From contig JAUVZB010000001.1 in the NCBI GenBank assembly GCA_030602785.1, positions 1 through 63,842 on the forward strand: DNA of 63,842 nucleotides, in the 5' to 3' direction. This DNA is from Dehalococcoidia bacterium. Its GTDB lineage: Bacteria > Chloroflexota > Dehalococcoidia > GIF9 > AB-539-J10. Below, piece by piece: positions 51,900 through 60,217 of this stretch. The notes beneath the pieces were generated by a model. It saw only the letters and a program-made list of their open reading frames with translations, had not been told where the DNA came from and did no database searches. Within the stretch, counting starts at the first letter, position 1. Every line of letters begins with the position of its first letter. A program made the translations under genes and the position numbers.

Positions 51900-51983
51900 G
51901 TGACCAATGAGTCATGTAAGGCCTGTTTCGGGCTGTTTTCGGGCGTTTTCGGGGCATGCACGTTTGAAGACACCTGCTGCTGA
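51900..51983 (+). CDS. 27-residue Cys-rich peptide (candidate)
   Basis: GTG 51900 lies five to six bases after a strong GAAGGAGG site. The peptide has five cysteines (ESCKACFG, GACTFEDTCC) in 27 residues. It overlaps the end of an upstream open frame, which suggests translational coupling. A degenerate copy of the start region (GGAGTCGACATGACC then a stop four codons on) lies near 52236-52252. No modification enzyme, transporter or immunity gene is adjacent, so calling it a bacteriocin or RiPP precursor is speculation. The Cys spacing might instead bind metal. Confidence 0.35.
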   Translation: MTNESCKACFGLFSGVFGACTFEDTCC

Positions 51984-52376
51984 CCGGGATTGGGCCCCGG
52001 GCGCGTGCCCTGGACGCACGACGGTGGTCCAAGCGTGACGCGGACAATGTCCGGCCCAGACCGTGCCGCCTCATCACGGCGGGTCGAACCACGCCGCCGA
52101 CCGTCCTCCAAGGCCGGCCAGTGAACCGCATCGACGCGTGGCCTTCGCGGAGGTCACGCCAGTCGGCGGGCGTCCGGCGCGGCCAGGGGACCGGTGGACC
52201 GCAGGGCTCGGCGAGAAATGCGTCAAGAACGGAGTCGACATGACCGTTTAGTCATGGAGGAGCGGTCGCGCGCCATTTATTGCGCCGCAAGCACCTGAGG
52301 TCCGGACTCCGTCTGCGGCGCTGCGGGCAAGCAGCGGCGGCCGCGAGCATTGCATTCGCGGAACCGGCGTAGACCG
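51984..52376. other. unassigned GC-rich region
   Basis: No gene or hairpin with a T-run was found. It includes the degenerate GGAGTCGACATGACC segment near 52236. Confidence 0.35.
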
Positions 52377-52535
52377 CTAGTTGTGTTCTTTGCTGTCTTT
52401 CGCGGCCCGCTTCGTCCGCTGCTCTATCTCGTTCGCCCTGGCAAGCAGATAGAGCATGGCGCCAAGACATACCAGGAAGATTCCCACGCCGATAGGCCCT
52501 GTCCAGTACAGTACGAGGAAAAGAGTGTTTTCCAT
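52377..52535 (-). CDS. 52-residue single-span membrane protein
   Basis: The peptide begins MENTLFLVLYWTGPIGVG and continues IFLVCLGAMLYLLA, giving one or two closely packed hydrophobic segments (about residues 4-32). A charged C-terminal helix follows (NEIEQRTKRAAKDSKEHN). This amphipathic layout, Leu-rich helix and no low-complexity repeats favour a real protein, although the ribosome binding site is weak. No family is recognised. Confidence 0.5.
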   Translation of the reverse strand: MENTLFLVLYWTGPIGVGIFLVCLGAMLYLLARANEIEQRTKRAAKDSKEHN

Positions 52536-53062
52536 CTGTCAGCCGTCCCGTTCGGACGTAGTTCGCCAGCGGCACAGTTCACAATCGGCACTGAGTCTCC
52601 TGCCCAGGCACGTTTCGGCATGCGCATGGTCGACAGCACATGATGGTTCTTGGATGTGGGCCGGAATTGCCTGGCGCCAGTTCCGTGTGTTTCGCGGTCC
52701 GCCTGACAGCCTTCGCGCCCTGATGTGCCGGCATGTCCTGCACACATCGTCGGAGTATCCGCCACCGGTCTCACTTCCGCATCCCCTCAATTGCGCGGAT
52801 TCTACACCAGCGGCATCATTCCAGCAGGCCAATATCAGCCCGGATGAGGGGTAACCCTTGATGCTGCAGGAGCTTCATGACTGGAGCTCCCTGCCACGAC
52901 GAAGCAGGAGTCTTATGTCGACTCCCCGCCCCCGACACTTCCGGCGATTGGGCTTCTCGACGCAGGGCCGAGGCATGGTGACGTTCCTCTTCTTGTCTTC
53001 GCGCTATAGCCAATACTGACGTTCTGGGTTAGAATTCGTACACACACAGGAGGTGGCGACAC
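52536..53062. other. intergenic, nothing recognised
   Basis: A 527-base region with several overlapping open frames on both strands, none with a ribosome binding site or a recognisable product. It should contain promoters for the 52-residue gene (minus) and the 62-residue gene (plus). TTAGAAT near 53029-53035 could be the -10 box of the latter. Confidence 0.35.
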
Positions 53063-53251
53063 ATGGGTGCGGAGGAAGTAAGAGCCTACCGGTCAGAGCG
53101 CAAGCGCTTCATGGTGGCGTGGCAGCGGAGGGGAGACCGCAACACGTACAATCGCCTCCTGTCGAGGTGGTCAAAGGTCAAGGACGCCTGGGATGCCATG
53201 GCGCCGGACGAACAGAAGCGGGAACCGGACCTGCCCCGTGAGCCGATGTAG
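53063..53251 (+). CDS. 62-residue charged hypothetical protein
   Basis: A strong AGGAGG lies eight bases before ATG 53063. The protein (MGAEEVRAYRSERKRFMVAW...) is basic and helical, with no membrane segment or cysteine, and ends DLPREPM. Composition suggests a small nucleic-acid-binding or structural helical protein; no family is recognised. It is a stand-alone gene followed by 170 bases before the next gene. Confidence 0.55.
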   Translation: MGAEEVRAYRSERKRFMVAWQRRGDRNTYNRLLSRWSKVKDAWDAMAPDEQKREPDLPREPM

Positions 53252-53421
53252 CAACTCCACGACTCTTCACTGGTACGCCGATTCGTTCTCCTGCAGCTTC
53301 ACTCGTTAGCGACTTCATTTCTGCACGCTCGTTTACAGGTTGTGGGTGCTTCCCATGAGTGTGCCTACGATGTAAACTGAATAAACAGTAGACACTGTGC
53401 GCTAGTGAGGGAGGTGTCTTG

Positions 53422-53751
53422 ATGGGCAGTTGGAATCGGTTGAGCGGGTGTGTCCATTTTCCCAAGGTGATGCTGGTTGCAACGGAGCCAAACCAGTGTT
53501 TGGGTGAGGACGGATACACCTATGAGTTGTGCTTCATGGATCCGTTGAAAGGTCGGTCGACTCAGGACCGGGAGAAAGCGACGGCGCTATTGAATTCAAA
53601 GGTCGAAGGTAGAGAGTTGTGGCTCCACTCGCGTCCGGTTCCAGCCAGTACTCTCGGCCCCATGATGGTGGTCGATGCGAGCTGGAGTGCCTACGCCAAG
53701 GAGCTTCTCTCACAGACTTTACCCGATGAGGTCAAGCGGCTGTTTGAGTAG
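53422..53751 (+). CDS. 109-residue hypothetical protein, paralog of the gene at 54082
   Basis: The sequence has a strand-rich fold: YTYELCFMDPLKGRSTQDREKATALL, GRELWLHSRPVP and MMVVDASWSAYAKELL. The pattern of a strand, a helix rich in Ala and Leu, then a strand with Leu-Trp-Leu-His matches the second small protein here and is reminiscent of SNase-like OB folds, but the catalytic Arg-Glu-Arg set is not seen. GGAGG stands eight to nine bases before ATG 53422. Function unknown. Confidence 0.6.
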   Translation: MGSWNRLSGCVHFPKVMLVATEPNQCLGEDGYTYELCFMDPLKGRSTQDREKATALLNSKVEGRELWLHSRPVPASTLGPMMVVDASWSAYAKELLSQTLPDEVKRLFE

Positions 53752-54081
53752 CTCTGAGCCAGATCGCTGATGATGAATTACTGGGCGCGCTTGACTGTTT
53801 GCAGAATCGGGTCTAGGCTGAGAATGTAAACGGCTCCTCGGCTCTTGTACGTGGCTGGCGGGGTGTGCGGGAGATTAGACTCAGTCGCCACAGCGTCCGG
53901 CCCATAATGATTCCCTCTGGACCAAGTAGCCTCCACTCATCGCCAGCCAGAGTCCAATGTCAATCTTTCTTGGCCCGCCCTGCCTTGGGCATAGCTTGAA
54001 AGGTATCCCTCCCACACCATATTTGCTCGCCCCCCGTAGGTGCGGGTACAATCAGTCGTTCGCAGCGATCAGGAGGCCAAC
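53752..54081. other. intergenic, nothing recognised
   Basis: This 330-base region separates the two related small genes. It shows no palindrome-family hairpin and no supported frame. Confidence 0.35.
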
Positions 54082-54405
54082 TTGGAAACCAGGAAGCTCA
54101 CAGTCGAGGAAATCGTCAGCCCCAGCACATTCAGGGGAGATGATGGTCAGACGTACGTCTTGCGCGGAGTTCCCGATACTGAGGAGGAGCACCCGCGTTT
54201 CGCGCAGGCCAAAGCCTTAGTAGAGAGTTGGCTTCTGAACACTGAGCTGAGCGTAGACGCGGATACGGTGCATGAGTTGCCGGACGAACCCGCACTCATG
54301 GTCGATGCCTACAACCTGTCTCGAGTGCTGCTGAACACGCCCATCGCGGCACGAGTCGGCGGCATCTTCGTCGGATACCCCATGACAGGCGCCAAACCAG
54401 CCTGA
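54082..54405 (+). CDS. 107-residue hypothetical protein, paralog of the gene at 53422
   Basis: TTG 54082 follows AGGAGG by five bases, better than any ATG. Reading METRKLTVEEIVSPSTFRG first, it then has GQTYVLRGVPDTEEEHPRFAQAKALV, LLNTELSV and ALMVDAYNLSRVLLNTP, aligning with YTYELCFMDP, ATALL, ELWLH and MVVDASWSAYAKELL of the neighbour. Both proteins probably share a fold and an ancestor. It is acidic and soluble. Function unknown. Confidence 0.6.
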   Translation: METRKLTVEEIVSPSTFRGDDGQTYVLRGVPDTEEEHPRFAQAKALVESWLLNTELSVDADTVHELPDEPALMVDAYNLSRVLLNTPIAARVGGIFVGYPMTGAKPA

Positions 54406-54429
54406 CGGGCAAGGCCGACGAGGACCGAG

Positions 54430-54669
54430 CTAGGTCTTGCCTCTCAAGCGTATGTTGCTCGTGATGTTGACCTCGAAGGTCTGCGAGCAGTTGGGGCAGG
54501 TGATCTCCAGCGAGAGCGGTTTCTCCATGACGCGATGTACCAGCGATGTCACGATCGAGTCAAGATTGTCGAGCCGGTCATCCAGCATCTTGACGCGTCG
54601 GCCAATCTGCTCGACGTCTACCTGGCTCTGACTGGCAGTACTCGGACCTCGCTCACGCTTGGCGGCCAA
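54430..54669 (-). CDS. 79-residue protein with zinc-finger-like end
   Basis: A helical region (VDVEQIGRRVKMLDDRLDNLDSIVTSL) looks like a coiled coil; the C-terminus has ITCPNCSQTFEVNITSN, a single Cys-X2-Cys knuckle that could bind zinc as a dimer. TTG start at 54669 with GAGAGGGG upstream. It follows the 106-residue gene by one base and is presumably co-expressed. No family is recognised. Confidence 0.6.
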   Translation of the reverse strand: MAAKRERGPSTASQSQVDVEQIGRRVKMLDDRLDNLDSIVTSLVHRVMEKPLSLEITCPNCSQTFEVNITSNIRLRGKT

Positions 54670-54670
54670 G

Positions 54671-54991
54671 TCAGAGACCCCTCTCGACGACGCCGAGGGA
54701 CTCGAGTTCAGACTTGTCCTGATCTATGAGGGTCTCCACCTGCTCGGATACGGTCTTCTCAAGGTATTTCCGGAAGGATTCCCGCGCGGCTGGAGAAGAG
54801 CGAACGGCCTTCTTCACCTGGTCCCACTCGTCATTGATTATCTGACTTATCTGCTCCGGTGTGATGGGCTCATTGCCTTCAACCATGGTCTCCACACTCT
54901 CAAGGACGCGGGACACCATCGTCCGCTTCAGTCTGTCGAAAGAGAAGACCTCCTCCCAGGAATAGGGCGTCTCGCGCTTTCTCTCTACCAT
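54671..54991 (-). CDS. 106-residue acidic helical hypothetical protein
   Basis: Sequence starts MVERKRETPYSWEEVFSFDRL and is almost entirely helical, with ITPEQISQIINDEWDQVKKAV and SEQVETLIDQDKSELESLG. No motif is recognised. GGAGGTCACTGGCA precedes ATG 54991. It is the first gene of a two-gene unit with the zinc-finger-like protein at 54430, and the partner might bind it. Confidence 0.6.
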   Translation of the reverse strand: MVERKRETPYSWEEVFSFDRLKRTMVSRVLESVETMVEGNEPITPEQISQIINDEWDQVKKAVRSSPAARESFRKYLEKTVSEQVETLIDQDKSELESLGVVERGL

Positions 54992-55083
54992 TGCCAGTGA
55001 CCTCCAGTCTGCTCCAGCTTGTCCCCTATGATAGGTACCGACATACTGCGTGTCAAGGCAGCGTAGCTGGTCTACAGATGCTG

Positions 55084-55128
55084 TACGATTCTGTCCGCCC
55101 CTAACTGTTCAGCGAAAATGTCCGCATG
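55084..55128 (+). repeat. second copy of the 45-bp IS-end-like remnant
   Basis: It matches 26377-26421 at 42 of 45 positions, including GTTCAGCGAAAATGTCCGC. The flanks also share short blocks such as GAGCCCAATC, so the copied segment was longer and has decayed. Confidence 0.4.
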
Positions 55129-55231
55129 GAGGAGATGCTGACATTGAACATGAAGGGGTGGAAGAGGCCGATGGCCACGAGCCCAATCATTGCAGAGCAC
55201 GTTGCATCTGCTCGGGGATTAGGGGTGTAGT

Positions 55232-55566
55232 CCGTTGTAGGGGCGCTTCGGGAAGCGCCCGGTGATTGTGGCAGGACGTGGTTGTAGCCATCGAGCGGGA
55301 CGAGAATAGCGTGGGGGTGATGCGGGTGACCGTGGTCACGAACGGGGGCCGGGTCGTTCCCGAACGACCCCTACATCGTGAACCACCACCATGTCCCCAC
55401 GGGCAACCGTGTGCTGTTGCCGTGACCTTTATTGGTCACCGGGCCGTTCGCGAACTGCCCCTACATCCGAAACCACCCCACCACACCACGCGGGCGGACA
55501 CGGAGGTCCGCCCCTACCTCACGAACCATCACCATGGCCCAAGGGCACGTGCAACGTGCCCTACGC
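55232..55566. repeat. scattered variable-stem palindromes
   Basis: Five copies lie near 55237 (stem CGCTTCGGGAAGCG), 55347 (GTCGTTCCCGAACGAC), 55440 (CCGTTCGCGAACTG), 55493 (GGCGGACACGGAGGTCCGCC) and 55540 (GCACGTGCAACGTGC). The first is in the plus GTAGGGG orientation and the next ones end in CCCCTAC. The same stem types occur in the 25.6-27.1 kb field. Confidence 0.85.
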
Positions 55567-55746
55567 CACGAACGGCGGTCTTGACCACACCACCACCGGG
55601 CAAAGGTGACAGGACCGCTGGACCTCCCAAGAGGACATTTTCGCTGGGCGCCAACAGGCGCCGTGTACAGCGTGGCGGGACCCATTGAATGGCAAATCCT
55701 CTGGTGGTACATTATGGCGAACCGGCGAAGTCGAAGGAGGCAGAAA

Positions 55747-56001
55747 ATGCAAGAGGTGGAAGTCGGTAAGGTGACGGATTTCTTCGCCAAGCCCGTCGTT
55801 GCGGGCGTTGAGGCCACCGGAATGCTGAAGTCCGGCGACTTGATACGCATCAAGGGGGCCACCACTGACCTTGAATTCGTCCTCGCGTCGATGCAGATTG
55901 AGCACGTCGTCGTCTCTGAGGCGAAGAACGGAGACCTCATCGGCATCAAGGTGCCGGACAGGGTCAGGTGCGGAGACCACGTCTACACGGTCATCGAATA
56001 G
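55747..56001 (+). CDS. EF-Tu domain-2-like protein
   Basis: This 84-residue protein is a single beta-barrel like domain 2 of translation GTPases: [33 protein letters not shown], and a C-terminal [16 protein letters not shown]. Short stand-alone forms occur in many anaerobes, often with peptidase U32, and are annotated as translation elongation factor-like; their function is unknown. AGGAGG lies six bases before ATG 55747. Its last 11 bases overlap the 3' end of the convergent ribH. Confidence 0.8.
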   Translation: MQEVEVGKVTDFFAKPVVAGVEATGMLKSGDLIRIKGATTDLEFVLASMQIEHVVVSEAKNGDLIGIKVPDRVRCGDHVYTVIE

Positions 56002-56458
56002 CGCGCAACAGGTTCGCCATCTCAATGGCGCCGAGCGAAGCCGCAAAGCCGCGGTTGCCTTCTTTGGCGCCTGCCCGCTGGATGGCCTGCTCAAGCGTAT
56101 CCGCTGTGATGATTCCCTGCACGACCGGCAGTCCGAAGTCGAGTGAGACCTTCGCGATGCCCTTGTTCACCTCGGAAGCCACGTAATCGAAATGCGGCGT
56201 GCCGCCACGTATCACTGCTCCCAGACAGATGACCGCGTCATACTGGGCCTTCTCGGCAAGCAGCTTGGCGACAAGAGGAATCTCAAGGCAGCCGGGGCAC
56301 CATGCCACATCCACCCCGTCATCCGGCACTCCGTGACGCTTGAGCCCGTCCCTCGCACCGTCAAGCAGCCTGAGCGTTATCAGCTCGTTGAACCTTGCAA
56401 CGACTATCGCGAAGCGCAGTCCTTCGCCCGTGAGCATTCCCTCAAACGACCTGGCCAT
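55991..56458 (-). CDS. ribH: 6,7-dimethyl-8-ribityllumazine synthase
   Basis: RibH condenses 5-amino-6-ribitylaminouracil with 3,4-dihydroxy-2-butanone-4-phosphate. The 155-residue protein has [32 protein letters not shown] (with the phosphate and catalytic His region) and [18 protein letters not shown] 56458 has GGAGGAG in front. It is the last gene of the operon ribD-ribE-ribBA-ribH; its start overlaps ribBA by 17 bases. Subunits are expected to form the usual capsid or pentamer. Confidence 0.97.
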   Translation of the reverse strand: MARSFEGMLTGEGLRFAIVVARFNELITLRLLDGARDGLKRHGVPDDGVDVAWCPGCLEIPLVAKLLAEKAQYDAVICLGAVIRGGTPHFDYVASEVNKGIAKVSLDFGLPVVQGIITADTLEQAIQRAGAKEGNRGFAASLGAIEMANLLRAIR

Positions 56459-57665
56459 TCTTCTCCTCCTCGATGCCAAGCTGGTGGCCCAGCTTGTCCT
56501 GCTTGGTCTTCAGATACCTCGCATTGTGGGGGTTCGCAGGGATTATCACGGCCACGGTCTCTACTATCTCGATGCCATAACTCTCGAGTCCGATGACCTT
56601 GCGCGCGTTGTTCGTGAGCAGACGGATCTTGTGCAGTCCGAGGTCCGCAAGTATCTGCGCCCCTACCCCGTAATCGCGCAGGTCCGCAGGGAACCCGAGC
56701 GCCAGGTTCGCCTCCACAGTGTCCATGCCCTGGTCCTGCAGTTCGTAGGCTCGCATCTTATTGTGCAGACCGATGCCCCTACCCTCCTGCCGCATGTACA
56801 GGAGTACCCCCCGCCCCTCTTCGTTAATCCTCTCCATCGCTAGACTGACCTGCTCGCCGCAGTCACAACGACGGCTCCCGAACACGTCTCCGGTGAGACA
56901 CTCACTGTGAACGCGAACAAGCACGGGGTTGCCGTTCACGACGTCTCCTTTCACCAGCGCGACGTGCTCATTAGTATCCACGCTGCTGCGGTACGCGATG
57001 GCGAGGAATTCGCCGTATCTTGTCGGCAGCTTCGCCTCTGCCACGCGAGTGACGAGCGACTCGTGGCGGCAGCGATACGCGATGAGGTCCCTGATAGTGA
57101 CTATGTTGAGTCCGTGCCGCTGCGATATCTCTTCAAGCTGCGGCAATCGCGCCATCGTGCCGTCGTCGTTCATAATCTCGCAGATGACGCCTGCGGGTTG
57201 AAGTCCCGCCAGCCTCGCGATGTCGACAATCGCCTCGGTGTGCCCGGCGCGGGCCAGCACGCCCCCTTCCCTGGCGCGTATCGGAAAGACGTGGCCCGGC
57301 CTTGCCAGGTCACCCGGCTTGCTGTCCGGTGCAAGGGCGGTCGCTATGGTTGTCGCCCTGTCCTCCGCGGATATGCCGGTGGATACGCCCTTCTTGGCCT
57401 CGATGGACACGGTGAATGCCGTACAGTTCTTGGACGTGTTGTCCTGCACCATGAGGGGGACCGCCAGTTGGTCAAGCCGCTCCCCGCTCATCGGGAGGCA
57501 GATAAGGCCGCGGCCTTCCTTCGCCATGAAGTTGATGGCATCCGGGCAGACCTTCTCAGCCGCTATGGCCAGGTCACCTTCGTTCTCCCGGTTCTCGTCG
57601 TCCACAATGACAACAAACCGGCCTTGCCTGATATCTTCTATTGCGTCTTCAATACGTGCCAGCAT
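56442..57665 (-). CDS. ribBA: bifunctional DHBP synthase/GTP cyclohydrolase II
   Basis: This 407-residue fusion makes both early precursors of riboflavin. The N-terminal RibB half (1-205) has [29 protein letters not shown] and RAGHTEA. The C-terminal RibA half (206-407) has [21 protein letters not shown] with the zinc cysteines, [10 protein letters not shown] and the RCDCGEQ segment. Start ATG 57665 is 15 bases after ribE. This protein supplies substrates for RibD and RibH. No FMN riboswitch was seen ahead of the operon. Confidence 0.97.
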   Translation of the reverse strand: MLARIEDAIEDIRQGRFVVIVDDENRENEGDLAIAAEKVCPDAINFMAKEGRGLICLPMSGERLDQLAVPLMVQDNTSKNCTAFTVSIEAKKGVSTGISAEDRATTIATALAPDSKPGDLARPGHVFPIRAREGGVLARAGHTEAIVDIARLAGLQPAGVICEIMNDDGTMARLPQLEEISQRHGLNIVTIRDLIAYRCRHESLVTRVAEAKLPTRYGEFLAIAYRSSVDTNEHVALVKGDVVNGNPVLVRVHSECLTGDVFGSRRCDCGEQVSLAMERINEEGRGVLLYMRQEGRGIGLHNKMRAYELQDQGMDTVEANLALGFPADLRDYGVGAQILADLGLHKIRLLTNNARKVIGLESYGIEIVETVAVIIPANPHNARYLKTKQDKLGHQLGIEEEKNGQVV

Positions 57666-57680
57666 GCTTCCAGTACTACC

Positions 57681-58310
57681 TCACATGAATCCATGTTCTT
57701 GCAGAAGTTCCCAGGTCAAGCCCTGGCTCCGCCCCTGTCCTTGCTGAAGACGCTCGATGTAACGCGCGAGCACGTCTACCTCTAGATTCACGATATGCCC
57801 CGAACGCGATTCTCCCAGCGTCGTCTGCTCACAAGTATACGGCACAAGGGACACCGCGAACGAACTGTCCTCGATCCTGGTCACCGTGAGGCTGACACCG
57901 TCCACAGCGACCGAGCCCTTCATCGCCACGTAGCGGATGATGTCGGCCGGCGTCTCGATGGTCATGATGGTGGCTGCTTCCTCGGAGACCGTCGACACCA
58001 CACGTCCGACGCCGTCGACATGCCCCAGCACGAAGTGCCCGCCGAGCCGCGTGCCTGGAGTAACGGCGCGCTCGAGGTTCACTCGGTCGCCGGGAGTCAG
58101 AGACCCGAGCCTGGTGCGGCGCAGCGTCTCGGGCATGACGTCTGCTGTGAAAGAGGCGGAATCCACCCGGATAACGGTCAGGCACGCACCACTCACCGAG
58201 ATGCTGTCGCTGACCTTGGTGTCCTTGAGGACCGTATCCGCTCCAACCGTGATGCTGCGGGCGCCGACCTCGTGGACTGTGCCGAGTTCCTCGATTATTC
58301 CGCTGAACAT
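57681..58310 (-). CDS. ribE: riboflavin synthase alpha subunit
   Basis: This 209-residue protein begins MFSGIIEELG, the diagnostic N-terminus. Two lumazine-binding repeats are visible: VSDSISVSGACLTV with RLGGHFVLGHVDGVG, and GSVAVDGVSLTV. It makes riboflavin by dismutation of two lumazines as a trimer. Its start overlaps the end of ribD by 16 bases, so the pair is translationally coupled. Confidence 0.97.
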   Translation of the reverse strand: MFSGIIEELGTVHEVGARSITVGADTVLKDTKVSDSISVSGACLTVIRVDSASFTADVMPETLRRTRLGSLTPGDRVNLERAVTPGTRLGGHFVLGHVDGVGRVVSTVSEEAATIMTIETPADIIRYVAMKGSVAVDGVSLTVTRIEDSSFAVSLVPYTCEQTTLGESRSGHIVNLEVDVLARYIERLQQGQGRSQGLTWELLQEHGFM

Positions 58311-59425
58311 GGGCTGGGAGACGCCGTCCTTACGTAGCCGCTGACGAGCACATTGTCCGCGAAGTTCTTCACCTCAACGCGGTCCAGAGAAAGCGCTTCC
58401 TGGACGGTCAGAGCACCGTCTCCGCCTACGGCGGTCCGCCCCTCGCTGCCTCCGATAATCATCGGGGCGATGAACGTCAGCACCTTGTCAACGAGCCGAT
58501 GGTCGAACGCATATCCCAGGAGTTCGCTGCCGCCTTCAAGAAGAACCGTGGTGATTCCTCGCTCTCCGACGGCCCGCAAGAGTGCCTCAAGGTCAACAAG
58601 GCCGTTGCTGCCGGGCAACCCCAGCACTTCGACATCAAGGGCTTCCAGTTCGGCTCTCTTCTCTGCATCGAAGGGCTCCATGCATGCCACCAATGTGCGG
58701 CCGGGCTCAGTGAACACCCGGGAGTTGATGGGCGAGCGGCCCGCCCCATCTGCAATGATGCGAAGAGGCTGCCTGGCCGTGCAACCGCTACGGCCGCCGC
58801 AACCCCGTGCCGTCAGCCGCGGGTCGTCCGTGATAAGCGTATTCACTCCAATCATGATGGCGTCCACCGTGTGGCGCACCCCGTGCACGAAGCACCTGGC
58901 CTGCTCATTGCTTATCCACTGTGAGTGGCCACTGCGAGTGGCAATCTTTCCATCCAGGCTCATCGCGAACTTCGCAGTCACAAACGGTAGCCCCGTCGAA
59001 ATGTGCTTGAGGTAGGCTTCGTTGATATCACGCGCGTCAGCCTCGCGAGCGCCCACGTATGTCTTCATGCCGGCCTCGTTCAACTCGGCGATTCCGGCGC
59101 CGCACACCAGGGGATTCGGGTCAACGAGGGCGATGTGGACATCGGCCACCCCTGCCTCGATGATGGCACGGGTACACGGTGGAGTTCTGCCGAAGTGACA
59201 ACAGGGCTCGAGAGTCACGTACAGCGCAGAGCCGCGTGCGCTTTCCCCCGCCTGTTTCAGCGCCATCAGCTCGGCGTGATGACCACCGACAGGCTGCGTA
59301 TACCCCATGCCAACCACCTTCCCATCCTTCACCACCACCGCCCCGACTGCGGGATTGGGACTGGAATACCCGCTGGCGAGCCTCGCCAGAGACAGTGCGC
59401 ACTCCATGTGGTCGGGAGAAGCCAT
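58295..59425 (-). CDS. ribD: bifunctional pyrimidine deaminase/reductase
   Basis: This 376-residue enzyme deaminates and then reduces the pyrimidine intermediate of riboflavin biosynthesis. The N-terminal deaminase has GGHHAELMALKQAG (zinc His-Ala-Glu) and EPCCHFGRTPPCTRAI. The reductase half has AKFAMSLDGKIA, SQWISNEQAR and LLEGGSELLG. It is the first gene of the rib operon. Upstream, no RFN (FMN) riboswitch could be recognised. Confidence 0.96.
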   Translation of the reverse strand: MASPDHMECALSLARLASGYSSPNPAVGAVVVKDGKVVGMGYTQPVGGHHAELMALKQAGESARGSALYVTLEPCCHFGRTPPCTRAIIEAGVADVHIALVDPNPLVCGAGIAELNEAGMKTYVGAREADARDINEAYLKHISTGLPFVTAKFAMSLDGKIATRSGHSQWISNEQARCFVHGVRHTVDAIMIGVNTLITDDPRLTARGCGGRSGCTARQPLRIIADGAGRSPINSRVFTEPGRTLVACMEPFDAEKRAELEALDVEVLGLPGSNGLVDLEALLRAVGERGITTVLLEGGSELLGYAFDHRLVDKVLTFIAPMIIGGSEGRTAVGGDGALTVQEALSLDRVEVKNFADNVLVSGYVRTASPSPCSAE

Positions 59426-59553
59426 CGCTGTAATAGTGCTCCTATCGAGAGCGCTTCAGGGCGCACTCACGGGCCAACTATCAGGAAGTCAAGGAAAGAT
59501 ATATCGCACGTTTGTCAAAGTCAAACCGCCTCATACCTGAGACGCGCTCAGGG

Positions 59554-59597
59554 GCCCCATCTTCTGGGGGCTTCTCGAACCCGCCCCATGTTGGGGC
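59554..59597 (-). terminator. two GC hairpins after the thiamine-binding gene
   Basis: GCCCCAACATGGGGC (59597-59583) and GCCCC/GGGGC (59571-59554) fold just downstream of the thiamine-binding protein stop in minus sense. No T-run follows, so a terminator role is tentative. Confidence 0.3.
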
Positions 59598-59605
59598 ACT
59601 GGCAT

Positions 59606-59908
59606 TCAGCCCGCCAGCTTGGAACGCACCGAGCTGAGTTTGCCCTCCATGGTCAATGCCTTGTCACGCCGTTCGTCGATCTTCACGAGCGTGAGCACTC
59701 TCTCGACACGGTCGTCGAACGCACAGTTGTGCACCTCTCGTATCACATCCAGGATGCTATCCAACTCACCTTCCAGGATGGTGCCCATAGGTGTAAGCTG
59801 GAATCGAACGCCCTCGTGCTTCTCTATGACCTTGATGGCCCTGACCACGTAGTCACTCACCGACGGACCGACACCCGAGGGCACAACCGTGATCTCTGCT
59901 ATTGCCAT
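59606..59908 (-). CDS. MTH1187/YkoF-type thiamine-binding protein
   Basis: The 100-residue protein has the DUF77 pattern: AIAEITVVPSGVGPSVSDYV, GVRFQLTPMGTILEGELDSIL and VLTLVKIDERRD. Relatives form dimers that bind thiamine or a hydroxymethylpyrimidine-like ligand. GGAGGAG precedes ATG 59908. It lies 29 bases downstream of the ribbon-helix-helix gene on the same strand. The real ligand here is unproved. Confidence 0.9.
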   Translation of the reverse strand: MAIAEITVVPSGVGPSVSDYVVRAIKVIEKHEGVRFQLTPMGTILEGELDSILDVIREVHNCAFDDRVERVLTLVKIDERRDKALTMEGKLSSVRSKLAG

Positions 59909-59937
59909 ACTGCTCCTCCGCGGCGTGGGTCTGACCG

Positions 59938-60153
59938 CTACTGGCTGCCGACTCCCCTGTATTTGTTGAGCGTGTCAATCATGGTCTGGCAGTCCTGACC
60001 TTTCGAGGCGCGTCCGGACTCGATCCAGAGAGTCGAGGCTTCGATGACGATGTCCCGAACCGTGCGACCCTGCTCGACAGCAGCAATCTTGACGGACTTG
60101 ACCAGCTGCTCGCTGCCGAGATCCACCGTAATCCTGGTGCTCTTCTGCGTCAC
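59938..60153 (-). CDS. ribbon-helix-helix (CopG-like) small protein
   Basis: The 71-residue protein begins with a strand (STRITVDLGSEQLVKSVKIAA) and has the helix-turn RTVRDIVIEASTLWI, typical of CopG/MetJ-like regulators. GTG 60153 with GGAGG five bases upstream is preferred over ATG 60165. No toxin partner lies beside it; it sits between the frameshifted deacetylase gene and the thiamine-binding gene, possibly in one transcription unit. Confidence 0.7.
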   Translation of the reverse strand: MTQKSTRITVDLGSEQLVKSVKIAAVEQGRTVRDIVIEASTLWIESGRASKGQDCQTMIDTLNKYRGVGSQ

Positions 60154-60217
60154 AGTATCCTCCATCGCGGCATGGCAGTCGGGTCTGCCCGACTGCTCCA
60201 GCTTTCGGCAGTCCCCA

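Larger units (their letters stand above)
54992..55746. other. intergenic with palindromes and IS-end remnant
   Basis: A 755-base stretch upstream of the EF-Tu-like gene. It contains the 45-bp remnant (55084-55128) and a palindrome cluster (55232-55566). The remaining sequence has no supported gene. Confidence 0.5.

Noticed and set aside
51588-51983. 131-residue frame covering 51588-51983 as a gene
   Set aside because: Composition resembles random GC-rich sequence up to the last 27 codons, and the only good ribosome site lies before GTG 51900.
50404-55000. Integrated element bounded by tRNA-Met attachment sites
   Set aside because: No second copy of the tRNA 3' end could be found in the window, so boundaries cannot be supported.
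59426-59605. FMN riboswitch (RFN element) before ribD
   Set aside because: None of the conserved RFN boxes was found on the minus strand; only plain GC hairpins are present.
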